From: an uncultured Chitinophagaceae bacterium
GTDB taxonomy: Bacteria; Bacteroidota; Bacteroidia; Chitinophagales; Chitinophagaceae
Direction of reading: 5' to 3'
Assembly: GCA_903904335.1 (NCBI GenBank)
Contig: CAIVCF010000181.1
Span: 1 to 50,461 of the forward strand
Length of the DNA stretch: 50,461 nucleotides
Part shown: positions 1-8,297 of the stretch, in pieces
How the letters are laid out: each line of letters begins with the position of its first letter
How positions within the stretch are numbered: the first letter of the stretch is position 1
Program-made: the position numbers and the translations under genes
The notes under the pieces: model-generated
Seen by the model: the letters and a program-made list of their open reading frames with translations, nothing else
The model's database searches: none
What the model was told of the DNA's origin: nothing

Positions 1-1843
1 TATCTAAATGTCCGCCATCGCCTGTTAAATAATATCCGGGAAAATGATAGAGATAAGATTCCTTGAACCATTCATCGTTCTTCCACAAAGTTGGCAAACA
101 TCCGGGAGGCAATGGTAATTTAACAGCCACGAAACCTTCTTCATTATCAACGGTGATAACCGATCCGTCATCTTCCAAAATTCTAACATCAAATCCGCAA
201 ATGGGTTTACCCGCACTTCCTGCTTTTGCAGGTATTTGTTCGATGCCCATCATGATGCCTAACATTGGCCAGCCGCTTTCTGTTTGCCACCAATGATCGA
301 TAACAGGGATCTGCAACAAATCATTCACCCAATGATACGTTGCAGGATCGCATCTTTCGCCTGCAAGAAATAATGTTTTAAGGTTAGAGAGATCTTTATT
401 CTTCATCAACAATCCATCTGCATCTTCTTTTTTGATCGCACGAATAGCGGTTGGTGCAGTGAACATGGATTTAACTTTATGCTCCGCAGCTACACGCCAG
501 AACTCCCCTGCATCGGGTGTTCTAACAGGTTTGCCTTCAAATAAAATAGTGGTGCATCCATGAATCAAAGGAGCATACACAATATAACTGTGACCAACAA
601 CCCAACCCACATCACTTGCAGCCCAGAATACATCACCCGCATTTACATTATAAATATTTTTCATGCTATATTTTAATGCAACGGCATAACCGCCCGTATC
701 TCTTACAATACCTTTTGGTTTACCGGTTGTACCGGAAGTATATAAAACATACAAAGGATCGGTTGCTAATAAAGAAACATTATCTGAAGGAGTTGCGCTT
801 TGCAGGAGTTCCTGCATATCAATATCTCTTTCGTCACTCATCTCGGCCGAAAGTCCTTCACGTTGATAAATGATAACATGCTGCGGTTTATGAAATGCTT
901 CCATGATGGCATGATCCACCAATGGTTTGTATGCGATGCGTTTATCAAATTCAATTCCGTAAGAGGCTGTGATGATGGCTTTCGGTTCTGCATCATCAAT
1001 GCGGATGGATAATTCATGCGGTGCAAATCCGCCAAACACAACAGAATGAATGGCACCGATTCTTGCGCATGCCAACATTGAAATAACAGCCTGCGGAATC
1101 ATCGGCATATAAATCACAACTGTATCACCTTTGCTGACACCCAATTGCCGCAAGCCCCCTGCAAGTTTTGCCACTTCATCACGCAGTTCAATAAAATTAT
1201 ATTTCCGGATGGTTTTGGTAACGGGTGAATCATAGATCAATGCCGTTTGTTGGCCTCTGCCTTCTTCAATATGGTAATCCAAACACAAATAAGAAATATT
1301 CAATTTGCCATCTTCATACCATCTGTATAATCCCTGATCAGTTTTATTTAAGATCGTTTTTGGAAATTCAAACCATTTAATATGTCTTGCTTGTTCTGTC
1401 CAGAATTCAATCGGTTTCGCAATACTTTTTTTATACTCTGTTTCATACGCCAATCTTGCAACAACTGAGGATTTATTGAGCAGATCATTTACCTGCTGCA
1501 TTAAATTTTTTGTGCTGAATGGTTTGCTGATATACAATTCCGCACCGAGATCATATCCCTTTTTAATATCAGCTTCTTTTGTTTTGGCAGAAAGGAAAAC
1601 AACTTTACAATGTTCTAAATCGGGTGTGCGTTTGATGTATTCGCAAATGGCATATCCATCTACATCAGGCATCATGATATCTAACAATATCAGGTCAGGC
1701 ATATATTGATTCACTGCACTAAGTGCTTCAGATCCGTTGCGCGCAATCATCACCTGATAACCACTTTTCTTCATTAAAAATTCGAGCGACATTAAAATAT
1801 ATGGATCATCGTCAACCACTAAAACTTTGTGTTGTGAGTTCAT
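1..1843 (-). CDS. Response-regulator receiver domain fused to AMP-forming acyl-CoA (propionyl/acetyl-CoA) synthetase, C-terminus beyond window
   Basis: The frame runs from the ATG at 1843 to the window edge without a stop (614 codons visible). Residues 1-122 form a complete REC domain: acidic D11-D13, phospho-acceptor D55 in LLDIMMPDVDG, S85, and K107 in the KPF motif. From about residue 130 the protein matches the start of PrpE-type synthetases (PIEFWTEQARHIKW). It continues through the P-loop YTSGTTGKPKG (368-378, nt 710-742), DHWWQTESG (516-524) and TGDGG (607-611). The C-terminal lid with the catalytic lysine lies outside the window. The REC and P-loop codons are in the same phase, so the fusion does not depend on a frameshift. 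The start is 11 nt after the stop of the upstream histidine kinase, implying co-transcription. The known reaction of the family is carboxylate + ATP + CoA to acyl-CoA. Control of this enzyme by phosphorylation is inference. Propionate is favoured over acetate by resemblance only. Confidence 0.88.
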   Translation of the reverse strand, partial: MNSQHKVLVVDDDPYILMSLEFLMKKSGYQVMIARNGSEALSAVNQYMPDLILLDIMMPDVDGYAICEYIKRTPDLEHCKVVFLSAKTKEADIKKGYDLGAELYISKPFSTKNLMQQVNDLLNKSSVVARLAYETEYKKSIAKPIEFWTEQARHIKWFEFPKTILNKTDQGLYRWYEDGKLNISYLCLDYHIEEGRGQQTALIYDSPVTKTIRKYNFIELRDEVAKLAGGLRQLGVSKGDTVVIYMPMIPQAVISMLACARIGAIHSVVFGGFAPHELSIRIDDAEPKAIITASYGIEFDKRIAYKPLVDHAIMEAFHKPQHVIIYQREGLSAEMSDERDIDMQELLQSATPSDNVSLLATDPLYVLYTSGTTGKPKGIVRDTGGYAVALKYSMKNIYNVNAGDVFWAASDVGWVVGHSYIVYAPLIHGCTTILFEGKPVRTPDAGEFWRVAAEHKVKSMFTAPTAIRAIKKEDADGLLMKNKDLSNLKTLFLAGERCDPATYHWVNDLLQIPVIDHWWQTESGWPMLGIMMGIEQIPAKAGSAGKPICGFDVRILEDDGSVITVDNEEGFVAVKLPLPPGCLPTLWKNDEWFKESYLYHFPGYYLTGDGGHLD

Positions 1844-1854
1844 AGTTCTATGCT

Positions 1855-4581
1855 TTAAGAGTTTGGATATGTTGTTTGATGCGGTATTTCTACAATAAAA
1901 TTGGCGCCTTTACTTTCTGTACTTTCCACCCATATTTTTCCCTGATGCATTTCTACAATTCTTTTGCAGATAGCTAATCCCAGGCCACTTCCTTCAGGTT
2001 TTTTCAATGTTTGATTTTTGGCCTGAAAGAATTTATCGAAGATCAGTTCATGTAATTCAGGCGGAATACCCATGCCATCATCTTTCACAGAAATGCGATA
2101 GATATTATTATGATAAGATGCATCTATTTCAATATTTCTCTTCGCATGTTTGATAGCGTTGGATGTTAGATTATAAAACACCTGAGTGATGAGATCAATA
2201 TCACCTTCCATTAAAGGCATCAGCGTTTGCAGATTAAAATGCAGATGCAGTTTTTTCTCTTTCAATAACTGCTTGGCACTATCTTCAATTTCGTATAAGA
2301 CTTCCGCAATATCAATGGCAGTTAGATTTAATTTTGACCTGCCACTTTCGTATCGCTCCAGATTTAATACTTGTGTAATTAAATGGCTTAATCTTTCTGT
2401 TTCTTTAATGATCGCTCCTAAGTATTCATTTTTTTGTTCATCAGGGATATCTGGATTATCATGAACAATTTCGCTTAATGCACGTATAGAAGTGAGCGGC
2501 GTTCTCAGTTCATGTGTAACAGTGTACAAAAATTCATCCTTCATTTCATCGATCTGTTTCAATTGCTGATTGGCGATGCGCAATTCTTCTGTGGCTTTAC
2601 TTAATTCAATTGATTTTCTTCGCAGCTCTTTATTTGTTTCTTTCATGATCTGGCTCTCTCGCAGAATATTCAGCACTTCATCAATGCTTAATTCTTCTTC
2701 TTTCACCACGCTTTTTACCATGATGCGTGCAGATGCAGATCCGATGGCACCTGCCAGCATTCGTTCTGCAAAATTTACCAATGCGGGTTCTGCTTTTCCG
2801 GATTCATTCAAATTAATATTATGCCTTCTTGCATAACCCTGCAATAATTGATTCGTTCTTTCAGTACCAATGAAATTATAGAGCAATGTTTTCAGATCAG
2901 GGATATATGCCGTCCCTTTCCAAATAACAGAACCTTCAGATGCTTGTGTAGAATGTTTATAGACATCAACAAACATTTCTGCCTGATAGATTTCCTGCGA
3001 TCTTCTTTCAGTGAATAAAGAAATGCCCACAAAAAAAACAGTATTGAAAAAAAGGCTCCAGAAAAATCCATGTGTTACCGGATCAAAACCGCTCATGCCA
3101 AACAATGCTAATGGTTTTAAAAAAGAACAATGAAACAATCCTTCATTTAAAATGGCATCATTAATAATTCCTGCACCAACAATGTATGGCACTACCAAAG
3201 TATAAAACCAAATAACAAAACCAAGGATAATGGCAGCAAGAGCCGCATTTTTATTTGCCTGTTTCCAATAAATACCGCCGATGATGGCAGGCGCAAATTG
3301 CGCCACTGCCGTAAACGATACTAACCCTATAGATACCAATGAATATTTTTCGGCTATTGTCCTGTCATACACATACGCTAATAAAATGATGACGATGATA
3401 CTCAGCCTTCTGCTGTTAATAATAAAACTGCGAATATTTTTATCAAGATTTTGTTTGAATGACGATGAGAAAGATAATAAAACAGGCATTACAATATTAT
3501 TGCTGATCATGGTACTCAATGCGATTGTTTCAACAATGATCATACTGCTTGCTGCAGAAAATCCGCCGATATAAACCATTACTGTGAGCCATGTTTTATG
3601 TGCCTGCAATGGCAATGCCAAAACATAAGTATCGGCATTTACATGCTGACCGCTGAAAATAATGGAGCCGCCGAATGCAATAGGAATCACGAAAATATTG
3701 ATCACAAATAGATACAAAGGAAACAGCCACATTGCTTTGTTCAAATGTTGTTCCTGCACATTCTCTACAACAGATATTTGAAATTGCCGGGGAAGAAATA
3801 ATACTGCCAGCATGGAAAGCAACATCATCGCAAACATCTGCAGATACATATTACTATCATGTACTGTAAACAATTTTTGTAATGGTGGCAATTGTGCAGC
3901 CTTGTTCATCACATCTCCAAAACCATTGAATAAAAAATAAGTAACAAAAATGCCTGCAACAATAAATGCAACTAATTTAATGATGGATTCAAATGCAATG
4001 GCAGCAACCATTCCTTCATGTTTTTCTGTAGCATCTACACTTCTTGTTCCGAAAAATATTACAAATACAGAAAGGCCTATGGCAATATAAAGTGTATTAT
4101 CTTTTAAAATATTCGCACCGGTTTGCAAAGCACGGGGATTGCCCGTAACAATTTCAATACTGCTGCTGATGGCTTTTAATTGAATGGCGATGTAAGGAAT
4201 GATTCCGATCACACAAAGTAATGTCACCAATATGCCGAGAGAAATGTTTTTGCCATAACGAGTAGAAATAAAATCGGCAATGCTGGTGATACGCTGCATT
4301 TTAGAAATGCGAATTATCTTTCTCAACAAAAGCCAGAATAGCGGTGCCATCAAAGTGGGACCGAGATAGATATATAAAAATTCAATTCCGGTAGCTGTTG
4401 CTCTTCCCACACTGCCGAAAAAAGTCCACGCAGTGCAATACACGGCCAGCGATAATGCATAGATATATGGATTATTGATGATGCTTTTTTTCCGGGTTGA
4501 TCTGAATTCAGCATAATATCCTACTCCAAAAAGAAGCAGGAGATATAATACTGAAAATATAATCACCAGATAATTACTCAT
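1855..4581 (-). CDS. SLC5 sodium/solute symporter-STAC-histidine kinase (CrbS/CbrA-like sensor)
   Basis: This 908-residue hybrid sensor has about 13 membrane segments of the sodium:solute symporter family in residues 1-530. A STAC domain follows at about 565-632 (AERMLAGAIGSASAR signature), then a coiled coil (about 640-685). The HisKA domain has phospho-acceptor H690 in HELRTPLTSI. The ATPase domain has an N box (NLTSNAIKHA), G1 (DDGMGIP), F box (FDKFFQAKN) and G2 (GSGLGLAI). There is no PAS domain and no attached receiver. I chose the ATG at 4581 because it overlaps the preceding gene's stop by 8 nt. An ATG at 4620 would add 13 polar residues and a 47-nt overlap. Related sensors (CrbS, CbrA) respond to acetate or other nutrients. 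The adjacent REC-synthetase is the obvious partner, which is inference from operon position. Confidence 0.9.
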   Translation of the reverse strand: MSNYLVIIFSVLYLLLLFGVGYYAEFRSTRKKSIINNPYIYALSLAVYCTAWTFFGSVGRATATGIEFLYIYLGPTLMAPLFWLLLRKIIRISKMQRITSIADFISTRYGKNISLGILVTLLCVIGIIPYIAIQLKAISSSIEIVTGNPRALQTGANILKDNTLYIAIGLSVFVIFFGTRSVDATEKHEGMVAAIAFESIIKLVAFIVAGIFVTYFLFNGFGDVMNKAAQLPPLQKLFTVHDSNMYLQMFAMMLLSMLAVLFLPRQFQISVVENVQEQHLNKAMWLFPLYLFVINIFVIPIAFGGSIIFSGQHVNADTYVLALPLQAHKTWLTVMVYIGGFSAASSMIIVETIALSTMISNNIVMPVLLSFSSSFKQNLDKNIRSFIINSRRLSIIVIILLAYVYDRTIAEKYSLVSIGLVSFTAVAQFAPAIIGGIYWKQANKNAALAAIILGFVIWFYTLVVPYIVGAGIINDAILNEGLFHCSFLKPLALFGMSGFDPVTHGFFWSLFFNTVFFVGISLFTERRSQEIYQAEMFVDVYKHSTQASEGSVIWKGTAYIPDLKTLLYNFIGTERTNQLLQGYARRHNINLNESGKAEPALVNFAERMLAGAIGSASARIMVKSVVKEEELSIDEVLNILRESQIMKETNKELRRKSIELSKATEELRIANQQLKQIDEMKDEFLYTVTHELRTPLTSIRALSEIVHDNPDIPDEQKNEYLGAIIKETERLSHLITQVLNLERYESGRSKLNLTAIDIAEVLYEIEDSAKQLLKEKKLHLHFNLQTLMPLMEGDIDLITQVFYNLTSNAIKHAKRNIEIDASYHNNIYRISVKDDGMGIPPELHELIFDKFFQAKNQTLKKPEGSGLGLAICKRIVEMHQGKIWVESTESKGANFIVEIPHQTTYPNS

Positions 4582-4795
4582 CTTTATTTGTCTTTGTTTT
4601 TTTTGTGTGGGTATCAGCAATAAGCCATGTCAAAAAAATTGCTGCCAACCAAAAGATGAAAATGTAAAAATAGAATTGAGGGATTCCTGCAATAAAGTCG
4701 GGCTTATTGACCATCTTTAAAAACGGGAAACTGAACAGCAACATAAAAAGTATGCTGATGAAAAGGAGTTTTTGTTCTTTCATTTTTTCTTTCAT
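4574..4795 (-). CDS. Small two-TM membrane protein preceding the SLC5 sensor kinase
   Basis: The product is 73 residues with hydrophobic segments at about 8-28 and 41-61 and a lysine-rich tail (THTKKTKTNKDE). Its stop overlaps the ATG of the SLC5-histidine kinase by 8 nt, which implies translational coupling. Small two-TM proteins commonly precede SLC5 symporters as accessory subunits (for example the DUF485 protein before ActP). I cannot assign this one to a particular family from sequence alone. A second in-frame ATG lies at 4783 (MKEQKLLF). The likely role is assembly or stability of the sensor transporter, which is inference from position. Confidence 0.7.
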   Translation of the reverse strand: MKEKMKEQKLLFISILFMLLFSFPFLKMVNKPDFIAGIPQFYFYIFIFWLAAIFLTWLIADTHTKKTKTNKDE

Positions 4796-4879
4796 CTCAT
4801 CTTTTTATTGCTTCAATTAAGAGTGTATGTAACATCTATATTATTTGAAATCCCGAGATAGATTCATGATGCATTTCAC

Positions 4880-4950
4880 ACAAAAAAGATAATACTGATC
4901 AGGACCAACATCAATGACAATTATCATCTTTGTCGGTCCCGATCAGTATT
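4880..4950 (-). terminator. Long hairpin with T-run ending the porin-MFS operon
   Basis: A 16-nt arm at 4891-4906 pairs with 4935-4950, with one G-T type mismatch. An inner GACAA/TTGTC pair lies at 4916-4920 and 4930-4934. Read on the minus strand, the stem is followed by ATCTTTTTTGT (4880-4890). It begins about 17 nt after the stop of the small gene at 4968, so it probably separates the upstream transport operon from the sensor operon. Confidence 0.65.
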
Positions 4951-4967
4951 ACCGGCTGTTCTAAGAG

Positions 4968-5231
4968 TTACAATGGTTTTGCATCATAATCATCCAACTC
5001 TTCGCTTGCTTCAGGAAGATGATCATAATTTCCTTCCAGTGCATATAAGCCAAAAAGTATAAATCCAATAGCGATCGGATAGAATACACCGATAAAAACA
5101 CCCCATTGGATCTGTGTATCAATGCCGGGTTTATCATGAATTTGAGAAGTTGCAGTCTGTAACAGGTAATGGATTGCCAAAGGCCCTAAAATTACCCAAA
5201 CTAACCCCATGTATTTTTTAAGTGCATTCAT
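4968..5231 (-). CDS. Small membrane protein (DUF6814-like), partner of the MFS carrier
   Basis: The product is 87 residues with two hydrophobic segments (about 8-27 and 43-64) and an acidic C-terminus (EASEELDDYDAKPL). It starts 32 nt after the MFS transporter gene, on the same strand and upstream of the long terminator hairpin, so it is very likely the last gene of the porin-MFS operon. It resembles a small Bacteroidota family found beside MFS carriers that I associate with DUF6814. That assignment is from memory and unverified. A role as accessory subunit of the carrier is inferred from linkage only. Confidence 0.65.
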   Translation of the reverse strand: MNALKKYMGLVWVILGPLAIHYLLQTATSQIHDKPGIDTQIQWGVFIGVFYPIAIGFILFGLYALEGNYDHLPEASEELDDYDAKPL

Positions 5232-5263
5232 ATTATTTATTTTTAATTGTAAGGATAATTTGT

Positions 5264-6802
5264 TTAACGGTTTACTTCCGGATCAATTTTATTGTTGATA
5301 TAGATCGCTCCGATTATCATACAAACTGTTGCAACTATGATTGGATACATTAAACCTGCAACTTTATTATCTGTATAAATGAATGCAAGTAATGTTGCAA
5401 TGAAAGGAGTTAATCCTCCAAATACACCGTTACCGATATGATAAGGCAATGACATGGAAGTATAACGGATCTTTGTTGGGAACAATTCCACAAGGAATGC
5501 CGCAATTGGTCCGTACACCATGGTTACATAAAGTATCAGAATAAATACAATACCCACCATTTTCCAGTAATCGCTACTTGAAATTGTTTTCGAAGTAGCA
5601 ACAATTGGTTTTTTGGTTATTTTGCCCGGCGTTGAATAAGATGTATCTGTTATTGATTGTACCTGACTCATTCCATCCGTATAAAATGTTTTCGTAACAA
5701 CTTTGCGAATAGAGTCGGTGGTTGACGCAATTAACTTAACAGTTGTTTTTACTTCTTTCTTTTCAACGATCTCTGTTTTATTTTTTACATCAACAGTATC
5801 ATACAAATTAGTGAAGAGATAATTATAAGACAGTACTGCGAGCAACATACCAATAATCATGATCCATTTACGGCCGATCTTATCACTTAATGATGCAAAC
5901 ACAACAAAGAACGGTGTGGCAAATAAAATGGCCCATATAATAACGGTACGCGATTGATCAAATTCAACTTTACAAACATTTTCAATAAATGATTGCGCAT
6001 AGAATTGACCTGTGTACCAAACAACTCCTTGTCCCATAGTTGCACCAAACAATGCTAATAAAACCATTTTCAGATTTGCTTTATGCCCAAAACTTTCTTT
6101 TAAAGGATTGACAGAAGTTTTTCCTTCTGTTTTCAATTTTGCGTACATCGGAGATTCTTTCATCTTCAATCTGATGTAAATCGAAATAACAACTAACACA
6201 ATTGAAATTAAAAATGGAATTCTCCATCCCCAATCATTGAATTTGGCAATTGATTTTGCAGGATCAGCATCCAGCATGTGACGGGTTAATAGTATTACTC
6301 CCAAAGAAATAAATAAACCCAATGTTGCAGTTGTTTGAATCCATGAAGTAAAGTAACCTCTTCGATGTGCAGGTGAATGTTCTGCAACATAAGTGGCGGC
6401 ACCACCATATTCTCCGCCTAAAGCCAACCCTTGTATTAAACGAAGTACCAATACAAGAATAGGTGCTAAGAATCCGATATGATCATAATTAGGAATACAA
6501 CCAATAAGGAAAGTAGATAAGCCCATTAATACAAGTGTTAAAAGAAAAGTGTATTTACGTCCCACCAAATCTCCTAATCTTCCAAACACCAAAGCGCCAA
6601 AAGGACGCACGATGAATCCTGCAGCGAAAGTTGCTAAGGTTGACAGTAAAGCCGCCGTCGGATTGGTTTTTGGAAAAAATTGATTTGCAATTACAACGGC
6701 AAGACTACCAAAAATATAAAAGTCGTACCATTCGATTAAGGTTCCTAAGGATGATGCGCCGATCACCTTCCAGATACCTTTTGTTTCATTGTTGTTATCC
6801 AT
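5264..6802 (-). CDS. MFS transporter of the metabolite:H+ symporter (MHS) type with a periplasmic insert
   Basis: This 512-residue inner-membrane carrier has about 12 TM segments. It shows MHS hallmarks: IEWYDFYIFGSLA in TM1, GRLGDLVGRK in loop 2-3, RLIQGLALGGEYGGAA in TM4, and LSDKIGRK in loop 8-9. Relatives move organic acids such as 2-oxoglutarate, shikimate or acetate-like compounds, or osmolytes; the substrate cannot be read here. Residues about 332-411 (nt 5570-5809) are an 80-residue hydrophilic, Thr/Lys/Ser-rich insert between TM9 and TM10, facing the periplasm by standard MFS topology. That is unusual for the family and explains the extra length. The gene lies 37 nt behind the porin and 32 nt before the small membrane protein. 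Proximity to acs and the REC-synthetase suggests a short-chain carboxylate substrate (inference). Confidence 0.88.
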   Translation of the reverse strand: MDNNNETKGIWKVIGASSLGTLIEWYDFYIFGSLAVVIANQFFPKTNPTAALLSTLATFAAGFIVRPFGALVFGRLGDLVGRKYTFLLTLVLMGLSTFLIGCIPNYDHIGFLAPILVLVLRLIQGLALGGEYGGAATYVAEHSPAHRRGYFTSWIQTTATLGLFISLGVILLTRHMLDADPAKSIAKFNDWGWRIPFLISIVLVVISIYIRLKMKESPMYAKLKTEGKTSVNPLKESFGHKANLKMVLLALFGATMGQGVVWYTGQFYAQSFIENVCKVEFDQSRTVIIWAILFATPFFVVFASLSDKIGRKWIMIIGMLLAVLSYNYLFTNLYDTVDVKNKTEIVEKKEVKTTVKLIASTTDSIRKVVTKTFYTDGMSQVQSITDTSYSTPGKITKKPIVATSKTISSSDYWKMVGIVFILILYVTMVYGPIAAFLVELFPTKIRYTSMSLPYHIGNGVFGGLTPFIATLLAFIYTDNKVAGLMYPIIVATVCMIIGAIYINNKIDPEVNR

Positions 6803-6839
6803 GTGGCAAGTTTTGGTTTTGAATGATTAAGTTACGGTT

Positions 6840-8165
6840 TTAGAACGAGTAAACTGTTATGAACAAAAATCTTGTATTGGTTACAGAAGTTGTAGTGCCG
6901 GTAACTTTTCCATCAGTTCCTGCCGTACCATAAGCAGCGTTAGTGATTTCTATTTCTGTACCGAATCTGAATTTTCCTGAAACAAAATCCATTCTAGGAG
7001 ATACACGCAATACATTATCAATTGATGCTGCACCAGCAGCAACTGATCTTGCATAAGATGCAACAGCACCTGTAGCAGACGCCCCGTTATTTTTTGCATA
7101 GCCAAAGAATAGCCCCGGAATTACTTTTTTACCGGTTCCTGCTATTTCAAACCAATATGAAGTAACACCCATTGGCTTATATGTGATATTTGTTCCTGTA
7201 CCATAAGCCAGATAACCGCCAAACATTAATTGATCATACAAGTTTTGTCCGGCAACAAATTCAGCTTTTACGATCACATCTTTTGTTGACAATTTTGCAT
7301 AAGCTTCAAAAGTTGTACTGTTTACTTTTTCATCTGTAGAAACAGTTGTTGTACCTGAGGTTGCTTTTAAAGCTGGTCGTAATGATTTATAATCAAAAGC
7401 CGCTCCCGCTAAAAAAGATTTGCTTTTATATTGCAATTGTGCATGAAGGTTTGGAATAACGGCATCATTGATAAATGTTTGAGAAGCTGCTGATGCACCT
7501 AATGCAACACCTGTGCTTGAACCGGGACTTGTGAATGCTTCAATTTGTGAAACAGCAGCCAGGATCAAATTAAATTCTTTTCCTAATTTTTGCGTTAAAC
7601 GGATTTGCGGGTTACGTGCAAATGGCTGAAAAGGCATCCCCGTATTAAAACTTACTGTACCCGGAAAACAATCCGTCACAAATAAAGGATGCCAGTATTG
7701 ACCGAAACCCAATTGAGTTGTTGCCCAATCTAATTTAGCATAAGCATGGCGTAAGCGAAATGTATTTTCATTGCCGTTTGCATTACCAAAAAATTCGGCT
7801 TCGAATAAGCCTGAAGTTTTTGCTCCGAATGCATCAGGTCCGGTAATTGTACCTGTTAAACGGGTACAAATGGAACTCATGGTGAATGATGGTGCAGCAT
7901 TAATATCCTTACCATTGGCATCGTTAGAAACATTAGTAGGATATAAAAGCAATTCGCCCTGATTGGCAGGTCTTGCTGAAGTCACCTGACGGGTATCATA
8001 AAATGCATCATTGCGCAAGAAACCTGATAATTTAATTCCCCAAGTTGAAGAAGCATCAGCTTTTTTTTCTGTTGGCTTAGCATCCGAAGTTGCAACAGTT
8101 TGTGCGTTTGCGAATCCTGCAATTAATAATGCGAATACAGTGAATAAAAGCGAAAATTTTTTCAT
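6840..8165 (-). CDS. Outer-membrane beta-barrel porin
   Basis: The product is 441 residues with a cleavable signal peptide (about 1-21, ending FANAQ). The rest has the alternating aromatic/polar pattern of a beta-barrel: WGIKLSGFLRNDAFYDTRQ at the start, HAYAKLDWATTQLGFGQYW in the middle, and a C-terminal phenylalanine in FITVYSF that fits BAM recognition. It looks like the porin or DcaP-like proteins that Bacteroidota place before transporter genes. It is the first gene of the porin-MFS-small protein operon and would admit the substrate across the outer membrane. The pore substrate is not evident. Low-complexity Ala/Ser/Thr stretches probably correspond to external loops. Confidence 0.85.
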   Translation of the reverse strand: MKKFSLLFTVFALLIAGFANAQTVATSDAKPTEKKADASSTWGIKLSGFLRNDAFYDTRQVTSARPANQGELLLYPTNVSNDANGKDINAAPSFTMSSICTRLTGTITGPDAFGAKTSGLFEAEFFGNANGNENTFRLRHAYAKLDWATTQLGFGQYWHPLFVTDCFPGTVSFNTGMPFQPFARNPQIRLTQKLGKEFNLILAAVSQIEAFTSPGSSTGVALGASAASQTFINDAVIPNLHAQLQYKSKSFLAGAAFDYKSLRPALKATSGTTTVSTDEKVNSTTFEAYAKLSTKDVIVKAEFVAGQNLYDQLMFGGYLAYGTGTNITYKPMGVTSYWFEIAGTGKKVIPGLFFGYAKNNGASATGAVASYARSVAAGAASIDNVLRVSPRMDFVSGKFRFGTEIEITNAAYGTAGTDGKVTGTTTSVTNTRFLFITVYSF

Positions 8166-8230
8166 GGCAAGCGTTTTAAATTTTATTAAGGGTTAAGAAA
8201 TCGTTCACCGAACCTAAAGAGATTGTGGAT

Positions 8231-8246
8231 GACAATTTGCTTGCCA
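8231..8246 (-). promoter_or_regulatory. Possible sigma-54 (-24/-12) promoter of the porin operon
   Basis: On the minus strand the site reads TGGCAAGCAAATTGTC, close to the consensus TGGCACG-N4-TTGCA. The GG at -24 is present, but the critical GC at -12 is GT. It lies about 65 bp upstream of the porin start. rpoN is encoded elsewhere in the window. The mismatch keeps confidence low. Confidence 0.25.
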
Positions 8247-8297
8247 GGTATAGATACGGTAATAGTATACTAAAATATGGGTTGGATTGGATAAATA

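Noticed and set aside
1841-1857. REC domain and synthetase as two separate genes with a hidden stop.
   Set aside because: Codon phase at the start (1841-1843) and at the P-loop (710-742) is the same, and the frame has no stop between them.
4582-4620. Upstream start of the SLC5-kinase giving 13 extra residues.
   Set aside because: The added residues are polar, and the overlap with the small gene would be 47 nt. The ATG at 4581 gives the usual hydrophobic N-terminus.
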